39,329 nucleotides of DNA from a virus. The position numbers were made by a program, and so were the translations under genes. The notes under the pieces are model-generated. The model did not search any database and was not told where the DNA came from. It worked only from the letters and a program-made list of their open reading frames with translations. Shown here one piece after another: positions 29,599-38,512 of this stretch; within the stretch, counting starts at the first letter, position 1; the number at the start of each line of letters is the position of its first letter. The stretch is from positions 1 to 39,329 of IMG/VR virus record IMGVR_UViG_3300047318_000243. The stretch is one strand, 5' to 3'.

Positions 29599-30114
29599 TT
29601 ACGGGTAGTCAACTTGCCAGAAACCGGAGGCAGTAGCGCCGGTGGCAATGGTCGTGGTCGTGCCGTACGTCATGCCGGGCCACGCGCTCAGCGTTGGCGT
29701 GCCAGAGGCAATCCGGCCCTGTACCTCAATCTTTCGATTGCCCGTCGTCGGTCGACCAAAGCCGTTACCGAGGGGGTGCAGCCAATCGCAGCGCATACGG
29801 TGGTTACCGCCAATACCGGCCGTGTAGATAGCCGTTGTGGCGCCGGACGTGAGTTCACGCATGCGGAACTCGACCGTGCCCGACCCGCCGAGCGCGTAGA
29901 AGAACTCATGCCGGATGACAGGGTTGTTGAGCGGCCCGATACTGAATTCAAAGAAGCGGTTGAACGTCGTGTTGGCGGGCCACCAGGGGTACGACACCAG
30001 CGGTAGCGGCTCATCCCGGGCCCCTTGGCCGGCGGGCCGCTCTAGCCGGTCTAGCCGGTCCCGTAGGGCTGCCAACTCGCCTGCCAGGCTAGGGCTTAGC
30101 AAAACTTCCGACAC
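29599..30114 (-). CDS. Minor tail / tail-tip protein
   Basis: 171 aa. N-terminal short coiled coil (LAGELAALRDRLDRLERP), then a beta-rich domain (PVIRHEFFYALGGSGTVEFRM, KIEVQGRIASGTPTL, ATASGFWQVDYP) like small tail-tip or fibre-attached domains. Overlaps the upstream tail gene by 26 nt. Host-contact role is inferred from position. Confidence 0.65.
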   Translation of the reverse strand: MSEVLLSPSLAGELAALRDRLDRLERPAGQGARDEPLPLVSYPWWPANTTFNRFFEFSIGPLNNPVIRHEFFYALGGSGTVEFRMRELTSGATTAIYTAGIGGNHRMRCDWLHPLGNGFGRPTTGNRKIEVQGRIASGTPTLSAWPGMTYGTTTTIATGATASGFWQVDYP

Positions 30115-31213
30115 TCGCGAACACCTCCACAGGGGCCAGACTCAACGTGGTTGTCTCTCCCCCGTCGGCCACGGCCGTCTGAATCTCCATGATCTTGTAA
30201 TTGCCCCGCATGCCGGGCCACTGAGCGACCAGCGCACGCACCTCGACCACGTCACCAACTGCCAAGTCACCAACGCCCGGGAACCGGTCAGGGTGCAGGC
30301 GTACGGACGGGATGACCACGGGCTGAGCCCCGACACTGACTGTTCGCTGTGCGTACTGCGTGAGCGTGTCTACCTCGGTCACGTCGCTGCGCGATTCCGT
30401 GGCAGAGAGCCGGGGAATCCGGTAACTCGCGTCGGTCTCAAGAGTCGTGTTGTACCACCACGTCACAAGCTGTCCCTCAGCCTGTCCCGCGCCGATGCTG
30501 ATAGCTTCCGTGGCCATGTTGGTGCCGTCGGCACTGAAGCTCACAACGTCGCAGTTGCTGCCGTGCTCTAGTACAACGCCCGTGCCCGTGGTGTCAGTTG
30601 GGTACAGCATCGTGAACGTGTTGACCACACGCTCATTGCCCCATCCGTACGTGATCCGGAAGTCAAACCCATCCCGGACGGCCGCCAAGTCCTCGACAGC
30701 CTTACCGACGGACTTCCATTCGTGCTGAAAGTACGTCCGGTCCCGCTTCACGCCCGTGGCGTAAGTGGTGTCCCACGTAAGGGCCTTCGGTCCAACCTCG
30801 GCCCCGCCCCCGCCGTACGTCCCGTCACCAAAGTGGCCGAGTAGATACGTGGCAATGGCGGCTTGGTCCTGCTGCACGAACACAGCATTGGCCGTGATCG
30901 TACGACGCCGGTAGTAAGCCCAGAGGCCCTGACAGCTGAGGGTCATCTCTTCGGCCGCTAGGTCGACGCCGTACGACACCAGAGGGCCGCCCCAGAGGAT
31001 CTGACGGCCCCTCTGTATGTAGATCAGCACGCGCCACGGCTGAAGCGTTTGCCAGTCCATCCCCCGGAGGGGTGCCCCATTAAGAGGCACCTTGAGGGTG
31101 GCAGCGCCGGGGGCGTTGAGCGTCTGACTGAATGACAGGTCCGAGACGGGAAGCTCCCCCCACATCTGACCTGACACGAACTCCACGAACAGGACTCGAT
31201 ATTGGGGGGTCAT
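30089..31213 (-). CDS. Tail hub / minor tail protein
   Basis: 374 aa. Starts YRVLFVEFVSGQMWGELPV, then SFSQTLNAPGAATLKVPLN and QPWRVLIYIQRGRQILWGGPLV, the layout of the siphovirus Gp37-like/tail-hub family that follows the distal tail protein in many actinophages. Rest is beta-rich. ATG 31213 with AGAGGTA. Confidence 0.75.
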   Translation of the reverse strand: MTPQYRVLFVEFVSGQMWGELPVSDLSFSQTLNAPGAATLKVPLNGAPLRGMDWQTLQPWRVLIYIQRGRQILWGGPLVSYGVDLAAEEMTLSCQGLWAYYRRRTITANAVFVQQDQAAIATYLLGHFGDGTYGGGGAEVGPKALTWDTTYATGVKRDRTYFQHEWKSVGKAVEDLAAVRDGFDFRITYGWGNERVVNTFTMLYPTDTTGTGVVLEHGSNCDVVSFSADGTNMATEAISIGAGQAEGQLVTWWYNTTLETDASYRIPRLSATESRSDVTEVDTLTQYAQRTVSVGAQPVVIPSVRLHPDRFPGVGDLAVGDVVEVRALVAQWPGMRGNYKIMEIQTAVADGGETTTLSLAPVEVFASVGSFAKP

Positions 31214-31222
31214 GCCTACCTC

Positions 31223-32332
31223 TTACTCGGCCGGGAGAACGGTCATAGTGCCGTTGCTCTGCCACTCGTCAAACGCGCACCAACCGGCGTCCGCCTGCAT
31301 GCGGAGCTGCACCTTAAGTGACTTGTTCTTGGGAATGAACACATTGACCGTGGCAACGTCGGGAGTGAGGGTTTCGCTTGCCTGGAAGTAGCGCAGACCC
31401 TCCCAACGCCAAATGTCATCCGAGTACACATGGACGGAACGCCATCCCGACCGGCCGGCCGGGGCCGTGTACCGCACCTGATACGACAGGATGCCAACAC
31501 GGTCAAACGGCGCGCTCGGCCCGTCCCACCACATGACCAGACCACCGCCAGCCCCGGTGTCCGGGACGGACCACCAGCCCGTTGCACCCTTACCGGTCAC
31601 ACCGGTGTAGAGCCCAATTCGGTTCACCACGGGCTTAGTTCCGGTCACGCCCTTGTAGTACAGCCGGTCCTCATCCGTAGAGAAGATCAGTGCACCGGTG
31701 TTCGCGTCCGTAGCGGCAGCCGCAACCGTCTGCCCCGTCGCCGCTCGCACCGTGTTGAGGGGCGTCGGATCGCCCTGCCCGGTCGTGTTGAATCGCAGGT
31801 CCTCAACGTCCGTCGCGATGAGCGAAGTTACGCCCTTGCGAACCTTGACGCGGGCAATGATCAGGTAGTTGTCGAACGGCACGGCCGGGACGGGGCCGCC
31901 GTCGGTACCGCGCACAACGTCGATGCACCAGCCGGGCGTCATGTTGCCCGGGACGTAGGCCGCAAGGGGCACCTCTGCCCACGCAGTAGCGTCCGTGTCG
32001 TCAGCGCAACGGATGACAATCACGTCCCACCGGTCCGCCGATGCGCTAGCCGTAGCTAGGTCGAACGCGACGCCCGGGGTCGGGAGATCCACGTAGTACG
32101 CGTGCCGCTTGTCCCGCACGTTCGCCTTGATGACCGGTACCCACGCTCGGCCACCGGCGACAGCCACGCGGGCCGAACTACCGGCCACCGGCGTGACCTT
32201 GAAACCGTCTGAGGCCGTGCCAGGGATGACACCAATGGTGCTCCCTCGCATGTCCGAGTACATCGCCCGCAGGTCGCCAGCGTCATACTCACCCTTGTGC
32301 ACGAACACGGGCGCGCGCAGTCCACCAGCCAT
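31223..32332 (-). CDS. Minor tail protein, possible receptor-binding protein
   Basis: 369 aa, beta-rich. N-terminal about 170 residues (DAGDLRAMYSDMRGSTIGVI ... VAGGRAWVP ... RWDVIVIRC) resemble the attachment part of actinophage minor tail proteins. Middle NTGALIFSTDEDRLYYKG is a typical fibre/appendage segment, and the C-terminal 120 residues form a separate beta domain that may bind the host. Follows a CIR (22 bp upstream of the start). Confidence 0.7.
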   Translation of the reverse strand: MAGGLRAPVFVHKGEYDAGDLRAMYSDMRGSTIGVIPGTASDGFKVTPVAGSSARVAVAGGRAWVPVIKANVRDKRHAYYVDLPTPGVAFDLATASASADRWDVIVIRCADDTDATAWAEVPLAAYVPGNMTPGWCIDVVRGTDGGPVPAVPFDNYLIIARVKVRKGVTSLIATDVEDLRFNTTGQGDPTPLNTVRAATGQTVAAAATDANTGALIFSTDEDRLYYKGVTGTKPVVNRIGLYTGVTGKGATGWWSVPDTGAGGGLVMWWDGPSAPFDRVGILSYQVRYTAPAGRSGWRSVHVYSDDIWRWEGLRYFQASETLTPDVATVNVFIPKNKSLKVQLRMQADAGWCAFDEWQSNGTMTVLPAE

Positions 32333-32354
32333 CTGAAAGCCTCCAAAACCTGGG

Positions 32355-32376
32355 GAGCGTTAGTTGCCTAACGCTC
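32355..32376. promoter_or_regulatory. CIR operator 12 (between tail genes)
   Basis: Perfect copy, TTGC centre, in the 49-bp gap between distal tail protein and minor tail protein. Confidence 0.9.
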
Positions 32377-32381
32377 AATCA

Positions 32382-33611
32382 TTAGAGCCACGCGGAGCGC
32401 CAACGCACGTCCACAGAGGCAAGCTTGTTCTCTTCGGTGTCCTCGAATGCCAGGTCATTGGAGCCGGGCCGGAGGGGGAACCACACGGACGACGTGCTCA
32501 ACTGCCCATAGCGGGAAGCGCCATTCAGCAGCACACTGCGCGTGGCAGTGTCGATGGTCAGCACCTCGTTTGTCGGCACCTTGATAAGGACCGTGATCCG
32601 CTCACCGGTCACCCGATTGAAGATGCTCGGATTGGTGCACGGGCCCTTTACGACATAGCTAGGCCATGTGTTGGTGTCGCCAATCGACACCACGGGCGTG
32701 GGCTGATCAGACGTCGCCGCCCCCAACTTCATGAAGCCAAACGACAGCTTCAGTCGGGGGTTGAACAGCTTCGCTGACCCTCGACCCGGCACCCGGAGCA
32801 CGCTCTTGACGCTCTCCTGATCTGAGTACATCAGGGGGTCCGGCGCGAACAGTTCGACGTTGAGCGGCACCGCGCCAGCGATGTGCATTCCGTCGATCGG
32901 CATTGCGCGCTTGCGTACCTTGGCCATCATGTATCCGGCGCCACCGGCGATACCGGGGAACGCGAAGCGGAATGGCTGAGGATCGGCCCCGGGCTGAAAG
33001 GCTGCCAGCGCCTTAGCGACGTTCTGGTCAAGCACGGTCATTGACAGGTGAATGATCCGGCCGCCGAGGTAGTCACGCCCCGACACAATGCCGTCGCGCT
33101 GCAAGAGCGCACGGTCAGCGGCCCGAACGTCTGGCCCGTCCAAGAGGCCCGAAACCTCGTTGAGGACAAGCCCCGACGCTCCGCCCATAAGGACCCCGTC
33201 ATACGTGGCGGTCCAATCGGCTCCCGTGTACGGGGTGTCCACCTCCGTGGCATCCGCAATTGCGGGAGCCTGCGGGGGCGGGGGTGGGTTCCCCCTGGTC
33301 AGGAAAGGAACCGGGATAGACCAGGGGGACCACGTCGAGCCAGCGTCGCCGGCCTTGATTTGAGCCGAATACCAGGACCCCGGTATCAGCTCATAGTCAG
33401 CCGCATTCGATGCACTGTCATTGCCCATCGTCACGTCTCGCGTGCCGCTGGTGTAAGCGCTGGTGATGCTGTCGTGTGCAGCCGGCTTTCCGGCCGCATC
33501 GAGAATGCGGATTGCGTATCGGGTGGCCAGGGCAACGGGGGCCGCCACCGTGACAATTACAGTCGTCTCCGTGACTGACTTCACGGTGAGAACAGGCGTT
33601 TCAATCGCCAC
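32382..33611 (-). CDS. Distal tail protein with N-terminal Fn3-like domain
   Basis: 409 aa. Residues 1-110 look like a fibronectin-type-III domain (TPVLTVKSVTETTVIVTVAA ... YSAQIKAGDAGSTWSPWS) followed by a Pro-rich hinge (GNPPPPPQAP). The rest is a Dit-like protein (VLNEVSGLLDGPDVRAADR, RDYLGGRIIHLSMTVL, VELFAPDPLMYSDQ). It forms the ring at the tail end below the tape measure. GTG 33611 follows the tape-measure stop without a gap (TAAGTG). Confidence 0.8.
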   Translation of the reverse strand: MAIETPVLTVKSVTETTVIVTVAAPVALATRYAIRILDAAGKPAAHDSITSAYTSGTRDVTMGNDSASNAADYELIPGSWYSAQIKAGDAGSTWSPWSIPVPFLTRGNPPPPPQAPAIADATEVDTPYTGADWTATYDGVLMGGASGLVLNEVSGLLDGPDVRAADRALLQRDGIVSGRDYLGGRIIHLSMTVLDQNVAKALAAFQPGADPQPFRFAFPGIAGGAGYMMAKVRKRAMPIDGMHIAGAVPLNVELFAPDPLMYSDQESVKSVLRVPGRGSAKLFNPRLKLSFGFMKLGAATSDQPTPVVSIGDTNTWPSYVVKGPCTNPSIFNRVTGERITVLIKVPTNEVLTIDTATRSVLLNGASRYGQLSTSSVWFPLRPGSNDLAFEDTEENKLASVDVRWRSAWL

Positions 33612-36092
33612 TTAGCGGCCTCCGTTCCGAGCGTCCCACGCGATTGCCTTACCGATCTCATACGGGCTTGCGTCCGTACGGACGTTCACCGTGATGCCTC
33701 CCGTAGAGGCCACAGAGGCCCCGTACGCGCCCGTTCCCAGGTCCGCCGACCCCAGGGAGCCAACCGAGCCCGCAGAAGCGCCAGAGAGGCCGTTAGGGGC
33801 CGGGGCGAGGGCAAGGGACATGTCCAGCGCGTACGCCTCAGCGCTACGGCGCATCTCCCCTGCGGTCCCCTCAAGGCCCGTGATCAGACCCTTACCGGTC
33901 CACATGCCCAGTTCGGCCGTGACGCGCGACGGGGAGTGAATATCGAGAATGTCTCGGATCGGCCCGGGAATGTTGTCCTTGACAAGGCTGGACACCTTGC
34001 TAGCAAGACTCGACCCCATCGACATAATGCCGTTGATAAGGCCCTGGATGACGTGCTTGCCCTCATCGACCAGCAGCGAACCCATGTTGCCGAGACCAGA
34101 AGTGAACTTCCCAGGGATGCTCTTAACCCAATCGACAGCCTCACCAACCTTGCTGGAGATGCCGGAGACCATGTCACCAAAGAACCGCTTGACGTCTCCG
34201 GCGAACCGGCCCACGCCCCCGGCAGCATCGACCACGGACCGGCCGAAACTGACGACCCAACCGATTACGTTGCCAATCCAACCGATCGCCGTTCCCAGCG
34301 CGTTGAACAGGTTGCCCAATACCTCACCTGCGAATCGCAGGATTGGCGGGATCACAACGCCCAAGACCTTGGCGGCGAACTCGGCAACCTTTTCGGTCAC
34401 GAGCACCACAACCGAAATCACGGGCTGTGCCTTCTGGTAAACCTCGCTCAACTTCTCGCCCATACGCTGAATCGCGGGAGCGACGTACGTAGTAATTGCA
34501 CTGGCGAAAGCCGTGATGATCGGCTGGACATTCTCATAGATAGCCGCGTAGATCCGCATCACTGCGGGAACGACGGTATCCATGATGATGCTGCCGACCG
34601 TGCGAAGTACCGGCATGAACCCGTTCGCAATGGCGCTAGCCACGGTCATGTAAGCGGGCAACAGTTGGTCTCGCACCACTGCGGCAGCCCCAGCAAGAGC
34701 CGGCATCATCGTGGTCTGAAAGGTGTCAGACAGCTGTCGTGCCCAGAGGCCGACTTGTTCGAAGAATCCAGCGAGGCCCGAGGATGTGATGTCGCTCCCG
34801 CCCTCGCGGAAAGCGGCGCCCATCGCACGGAATGCGCCGGAGACCTCAGAAGCCATCGTGGTAGCCGGGCCGGACACCGACGAGAGGGCCGGGCCGAACG
34901 TCCCCGAAAGGAACGAAGCGCCCTTCTCAAGCGCCGGAATGAGGTACCCGCCAACGGCTGTGGTGACCCCCTCCATAAGCGTGCGCTTGAACGCCTCAAT
35001 CTTGCTCGAAGCGTTGTCCCGCAGGCTCGCGCCCATCTTCTCGGCAGCGCCGCCAACCTCACCGAGCGCGCTCACGGCGGTACTTGGGTCCATGGCAAAG
35101 AGCGCCTGCCCCAAGTCCTCGCTCTGCGTGCCGAACAGGGCCGTAGCCGCCGCAGCACGTTCGACCGGGTCCGGCATCTCCCGCAACTTCTTAAGCGTCA
35201 GGGAGAGGCCGTCACTCGCCGACTGGCCACCCTTGGCGATCTGCGCGCCCATGGCCGTAGCGTCAAGCCCAAGTGCCTTGAAACCGTCGGCCGTTGTCTT
35301 GCTGCCGTCGATTGCCCGGATGCTGAATTCCTTGATGGCGTCAGCAGCGATATCCGAGTCACGGGCACCCGCCTTGATGGCCTGCGAGATCAGACCCATA
35401 GCCATGGGGCCATCGACACCGACCTTACGGAATTGCGTCCCGTACTCATTCATGGTGTCGAGCAAGTCGCCGGCCTTGTCAGAGCCGTTCTGCATACCCT
35501 TGGTGATCAGGTCGAAAGCCTGATCAGCGCTTGACACCAGGCCCGTGCGCATCATCTGCGCGACAGCGTTAGTCACGCCGCCCAAGTCCTGATCAAAGGT
35601 CGACGCAACGTCAGATGCCTTAGTGGCGATGCTCTGAAGCTGATCATTCGTCGCACCGGGCGGCGCAATGCCCGACTGCATAACCGACTTGATGGCGTCG
35701 GCTGCACCCTGGAAATCCTCCGTGATGCCCTTCGCGTAGAGCTGTCCGGCCAGCTTGCCAGCCTGCGCCGCAACTTCAGGCGTGGCACCCAACTGCGCCT
35801 GAAGACGAGACTTAATCTTCCCGTTCTCAAGGGCAGTCTCTAGACCAACCTTGAGAAGCGCACCCGCCGCAAGAGCGGCACCCGCAAGCCCGGCCTTGAG
35901 CATCCCGCCGAACTTGCCAGCGAAGCCCCCGCCCGTCTGCGCGCCAGCGTCGGAACCAATCGAGCCCTCAAGCTCGTTGCTGGCCCGTCGACCAGCGTCC
36001 CGGGCGGCATCCGTCGCGCCGCTCACAAGGTGGGAAGTGTCGCCCGCCCGAATGTCTACGTACGCCGTACCGGCGCGAATTGCTCCGGGCAT
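33612..36092 (-). CDS. Tail tape measure protein
   Basis: 826 aa, the longest tail gene and right after the two chaperones. TP901-1-type core in the first 400 residues (GAADAIKSVMQSGIAPPGA, VTNAVAQMMRTGLVSSADQA), a hydrophobic helical centre (about 520-680, e.g. IVPAVMRIYAAIYENV and PAIQRMGEKLSEVY-like segments), and a C-terminal region ending in a short beta tail. About 826 aa implies a tail around 120 nm by the usual 0.15 nm per residue rule. ATG 36092 with AAGGGG. Confidence 0.95.
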   Translation of the reverse strand: MPGAIRAGTAYVDIRAGDTSHLVSGATDAARDAGRRASNELEGSIGSDAGAQTGGGFAGKFGGMLKAGLAGAALAAGALLKVGLETALENGKIKSRLQAQLGATPEVAAQAGKLAGQLYAKGITEDFQGAADAIKSVMQSGIAPPGATNDQLQSIATKASDVASTFDQDLGGVTNAVAQMMRTGLVSSADQAFDLITKGMQNGSDKAGDLLDTMNEYGTQFRKVGVDGPMAMGLISQAIKAGARDSDIAADAIKEFSIRAIDGSKTTADGFKALGLDATAMGAQIAKGGQSASDGLSLTLKKLREMPDPVERAAAATALFGTQSEDLGQALFAMDPSTAVSALGEVGGAAEKMGASLRDNASSKIEAFKRTLMEGVTTAVGGYLIPALEKGASFLSGTFGPALSSVSGPATTMASEVSGAFRAMGAAFREGGSDITSSGLAGFFEQVGLWARQLSDTFQTTMMPALAGAAAVVRDQLLPAYMTVASAIANGFMPVLRTVGSIIMDTVVPAVMRIYAAIYENVQPIITAFASAITTYVAPAIQRMGEKLSEVYQKAQPVISVVVLVTEKVAEFAAKVLGVVIPPILRFAGEVLGNLFNALGTAIGWIGNVIGWVVSFGRSVVDAAGGVGRFAGDVKRFFGDMVSGISSKVGEAVDWVKSIPGKFTSGLGNMGSLLVDEGKHVIQGLINGIMSMGSSLASKVSSLVKDNIPGPIRDILDIHSPSRVTAELGMWTGKGLITGLEGTAGEMRRSAEAYALDMSLALAPAPNGLSGASAGSVGSLGSADLGTGAYGASVASTGGITVNVRTDASPYEIGKAIAWDARNGGR

Positions 36093-36107
36093 GCGGCACC
36101 CCTTCCC

Positions 36108-36515
36108 TTAGCGGATCTTTGGACGCTGCCCCATGGCAGCCGCAAGAGAGGCCATGCCAGTACTCTTCCGGGGAGCCTCAACACCCGGGCGGGGAACCGG
36201 AGTCGGTTCCGGCATCGGGTTCTTCTTGAACCCAAGCCCTAGGCCAAGTTGGCCCAACTGCCAGTTATTCACGCGCAGGTGGTCAATCACTGCGGCTAGC
36301 AACTGTCGATCTGTCGTCCACTCGCCGACATCTCCCGCCACCCCTCGCGCATGGCAAGAGTCCTGCGGGAGCCGGGCCACGAAATCGCGGAACCGACCCC
36401 ACGTCAGGCGGTAAGTGCCCACATCCTCAGCGAGGTTGAACCCGTAGAGCCTACGGAAGTCCACATCAAGGTCAGGGAAGTGGGACTCTAGGTAGTCAGC
36501 GAGTGCGACTATTCC
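36108..36515 (-). CDS. Tail assembly chaperone, frameshifted extension (GT part)
   Basis: 135 codons read only by a -1 shift from the chaperone at 36814; the joined protein is about 235 aa. The frame continues without stop from the slip site (IVALADYLESHFPDLD, then FRRLYGFNLAEDV) to 36108. LTWGRFRDFVARLP is the conserved T-domain segment. An independent GTG at 36464 has no good ribosome site. Needed for tape-measure-guided tail assembly. Confidence 0.85.
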   Translation of the reverse strand, partial: GIVALADYLESHFPDLDVDFRRLYGFNLAEDVGTYRLTWGRFRDFVARLPQDSCHARGVAGDVGEWTTDRQLLAAVIDHLRVNNWQLGQLGLGLGFKKNPMPEPTPVPRPGVEAPRKSTGMASLAAAMGQRPKIR

Positions 36516-36814
36516 CCCAGGTCGGCACCCTGAGCCTTGCCGTACTCAGCGAAGATGAGCGTAAGGTCATCCGTCCGACCGCCACACGCAAGGAACTTGC
36601 CGTAGGCGTCGGCACCGAACAGGGCCTTAGCCATGGCGATGTCATCACCCGCACGAACCGCCTCCTTAGCGGTGTCCGGCCAGAAGCCCGGGGCGGGGAT
36701 GCTGAATTCGGTACCGTCCGGCGCCTCGAACTCGATGCGGTCGCCGCCCATCTTGTCCGCAGCGTTCTGACGGAGGGTCGCGAGGCGGTAACGGGCCTTG
36801 TTCGGCTTGCTCAT
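36509..36814 (-). CDS. Tail assembly chaperone (G part)
   Basis: 101 aa encoded between major tail protein and tape measure. EAPDGTEFSIPAPGFWPDTA and DDIAMAKALFGADAYGKFL fit the gpG-like family. Ends DLGE-stop; the sequence GGGGGAA just before TAG allows a -1 slip into the extension. ATG 36814 with GGAGA; CIR 13 lies 37 bp upstream. Confidence 0.88.
   Translation of the reverse strand: MSKPNKARYRLATLRQNAADKMGGDRIEFEAPDGTEFSIPAPGFWPDTAKEAVRAGDDIAMAKALFGADAYGKFLACGGRTDDLTLIFAEYGKAQGADLGE
36512..36518 (-). promoter_or_regulatory. -1 ribosomal frameshift site
   Basis: Minus strand G-GGG-GAA followed at once by TAG. The Gly codon GGG can re-pair one base back on GGG, changing GAA-TAG into GGA-ATA. 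Position at the very end of the first frame is typical of siphovirus tail chaperones. Confidence 0.8.
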
Positions 36815-36851
36815 GTGAAGTCTCCATACGTGCGGGTCTCTGCGGGTCTCG

Positions 36852-36873
36852 GAGCGTTAGTTGCCTAACGCTC
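36852..36873. promoter_or_regulatory. CIR operator 13 (before tail chaperone)
   Basis: Perfect copy, TTGC centre; directly follows the hairpin after the major tail gene. Confidence 0.9.
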
Positions 36874-36875
36874 CA

Positions 36876-36916
36876 AGCAAGTTGACCCCGGACCCGCATC
36901 ACGGGGCCAACTTGCT
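36876..36916 (-). terminator. Strong hairpin after major tail protein
   Basis: AGCAAGTTG..CCCCG / CGGGG..CAACTTGCT arms pair over about 14 bp, 5 bp after the stop. There is no T-run, so it is more likely a partial terminator or a 3' stabiliser that sets high major-tail expression. Confidence 0.6.
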
Positions 36917-36921
36917 GGGAA

Positions 36922-37494
36922 CTACGGGGCCGTAATGCCGGCCGTCTTCAGAGAGTCGGTGTCAACGATCTGCCACTCAGCGAGATCACCGTTAGCGCCA
37001 AGCGCCTTGATGGTCATGCCCCAAGTCACGGCCTCATCGTTCTTGAACGACGGAGACTCAAGGTCAGTGACCTGACCAACCGGGATCATGAGACGCCAGG
37101 TGTTCGGGCCGTCGACCCACTCAAACAGCCAAGCCTCGCGCGGACGGGTAACCGTCGCCTTGACCTTGAGGTTTGCCGAGAGCTTGTCAGTAGCCGCCAC
37201 CATCGAAGAGCCGTAGAACGTCTCAAGGACAAGCGGCGTGGACTCAAGGGCCTTGAGCTTCAGCGTCAGGTCACGGCCCTTAACGACCGTGCGCACAATG
37301 CCGTTCTGCCAGGACGTGATGTCCTGCGTGTCCTCAGAGAACGAGTGCTCCACGCCGTCATCCGTGAACGTGCCAAGGGACTTCCAGCCAACAGCCGGAG
37401 CGGCGGAGGCAAGGGGCATCACGGTGCCAAGGGGCGCCTTGTAAATGGTGCCCGTGACTGCCACGCGGGCAGTCTCAGGGTTGTAGGTCACCAA
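36922..37494 (-). CDS. Major tail protein
   Basis: 190 aa tail-tube subunit. VAVTGTIYKAPLGTVMPLAS start, FTDDGVEHSFSEDTQDITSWQN and RDLTLKLKALES segments typical of tube proteins of actinobacterial siphoviruses, beta-rich throughout. Start is TTG 37494 or GTG 37491 (shared GGAGA site). Strong hairpin and CIR downstream. Confidence 0.88.
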   Translation of the reverse strand: MVTYNPETARVAVTGTIYKAPLGTVMPLASAAPAVGWKSLGTFTDDGVEHSFSEDTQDITSWQNGIVRTVVKGRDLTLKLKALESTPLVLETFYGSSMVAATDKLSANLKVKATVTRPREAWLFEWVDGPNTWRLMIPVGQVTDLESPSFKNDEAVTWGMTIKALGANGDLAEWQIVDTDSLKTAGITAP

Positions 37495-37507
37495 GGGGTG
37501 TCTCCAA

Positions 37508-37879
37508 TCATCGGGGGCGAGTGCCCACGTCTACAGAGGCAAGCCACCGGGGCTCACCAGAAAGGGCGTCAGGGGCCCATTGCGGGGCGTTCGTCACCCG
37601 CACGAAAGCGAGGGGCCCGCCCTCGGTCCGAGACGCCAGGAGAGCCCCTAGGGCCCCCTGTAGAACGTCGTGCGTTGTCCCCCGGTCCGGCCCCCACACC
37701 TCAAGGTCAATGGCCGCCGTGTCGAGCACGGGCCAAGCCATCTCGCCACCAGTCCGGATGACCAGCAGGAACGGCGCGTCGTCCGGTAGCTCTGGAAGCT
37801 CAACGCCACATCGCAGACCCGGAATCGCGCCCCGCAGGAAGTCCAACACCAGGGCCTCAGCGTCCGGGAACACGATCAC
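37508..37879 (-). CDS. Tail terminator protein
   Basis: 123 aa. FPDAEALVLDFLRGAIPG start and ELPDDAPFLLVIRTGG strand, then DLEVWGPDRGTTHDVLQGALGALL, matching the gpU/Gp17-like terminator fold that caps the tail tube. GTG 37879 overlaps the previous stop as GTGA. Confidence 0.75.
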   Translation of the reverse strand: MIVFPDAEALVLDFLRGAIPGLRCGVELPELPDDAPFLLVIRTGGEMAWPVLDTAAIDLEVWGPDRGTTHDVLQGALGALLASRTEGGPLAFVRVTNAPQWAPDALSGEPRWLASVDVGTRPR

Positions 37880-38181
37880 TCGCGTACCGCCTCAAGGGCC
37901 CGGCCGAGCACGCGGAACCGGGGGTTCTTGCCCCCTCGCGCACCAAGCTCAATGACGTTGGCAGCCGGGTCCGTGTTGACCACCTTGGCAAACGCCTTGT
38001 TGTTCTTTACGCCAGACTGAAGCCGAAACTTGCTTGCGTAGTCGCCAGACTTGACCGGGGCAATGGACACCGCCTTTGCCTTGACTTCCTGCGCCTTGCG
38101 AACAAGGACAGCGAGGATTTCGGGGTCGCGCGCGATGCTCTCAAGCGCGCTGGCGTCAATGACGATTCGGACGTTAGACAC
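37876..38181 (-). CDS. HK97 gp10-like tail/head joining protein
   Basis: 101 aa. IVRK-type helix (EILAVLVRKAQEVKAKAVSIAPVKSGDYASKF) with the 'A P v k S G' motif of HK97-gp10 family, then VNTDPAANVIELGARGG. GTG 38181 overlaps the upstream gene by 8 nt. Confidence 0.78.
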   Translation of the reverse strand: MSNVRIVIDASALESIARDPEILAVLVRKAQEVKAKAVSIAPVKSGDYASKFRLQSGVKNNKAFAKVVNTDPAANVIELGARGGKNPRFRVLGRALEAVRE

Positions 38182-38512
38182 GGGGCGCCCCCTCGTAGGA
38201 AACTAGCTCGGCCTCAACATGGCTGACACCGGCGGGGGTTCGGCGAACGATGGCCGGCCTACTCAGCCGGTACCGGACGCCGTCAATGGTCAGCCGGTCC
38301 GCTAGGCCCAAGTCGACCGCACCGGGAACCATCAAAAGCCAAGTGCGGGACGAGAGTTCGCCGTTTCGCTCCGTAGCCTGCGGTTCAAACCAACACGGGA
38401 AGTCCCAACGCTGTGGGTCTGTCCAGTCGTTGGCCGTACCGCCGTACCGGTCAGCCTTGCCCTTGGGCCGCTCGACCAGCACGCGGTACGCCAACACGGA
38501 AGGGGAGATCAA
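38174..38512 (-). CDS. Head-tail connector (stopper-like)
   Basis: 112 aa, beta-rich: VLAYRVLVERPKG, CWFEPQATERNGELS, TWLLMVPGAVDLGLADRLTI, then RYRLSRPAIVRR, the head-closure/stopper pattern (Gp9/SPP1 gp16-like). TTG 38512 overlaps the previous stop as TTGA and has GGGGGG 4 nt upstream; TTG 38524 is less likely. Confidence 0.7.
   Translation of the reverse strand: MISPSVLAYRVLVERPKGKADRYGGTANDWTDPQRWDFPCWFEPQATERNGELSSRTWLLMVPGAVDLGLADRLTIDGVRYRLSRPAIVRRTPAGVSHVEAELVSYEGAPRV

Noticed and set aside
33936-35534. Long plus-strand open frame (532 codons) opposite the tape measure gene
   Set aside because: Shadow of a high-G+C gene on the minus strand; His/Arg-rich composition, no ribosome site, no domain.
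35560-35580. CIR-like half (AGCGTTAGTCACGC) inside the tape measure gene
   Set aside because: No second arm; it is inside a conserved coding region and is probably chance.
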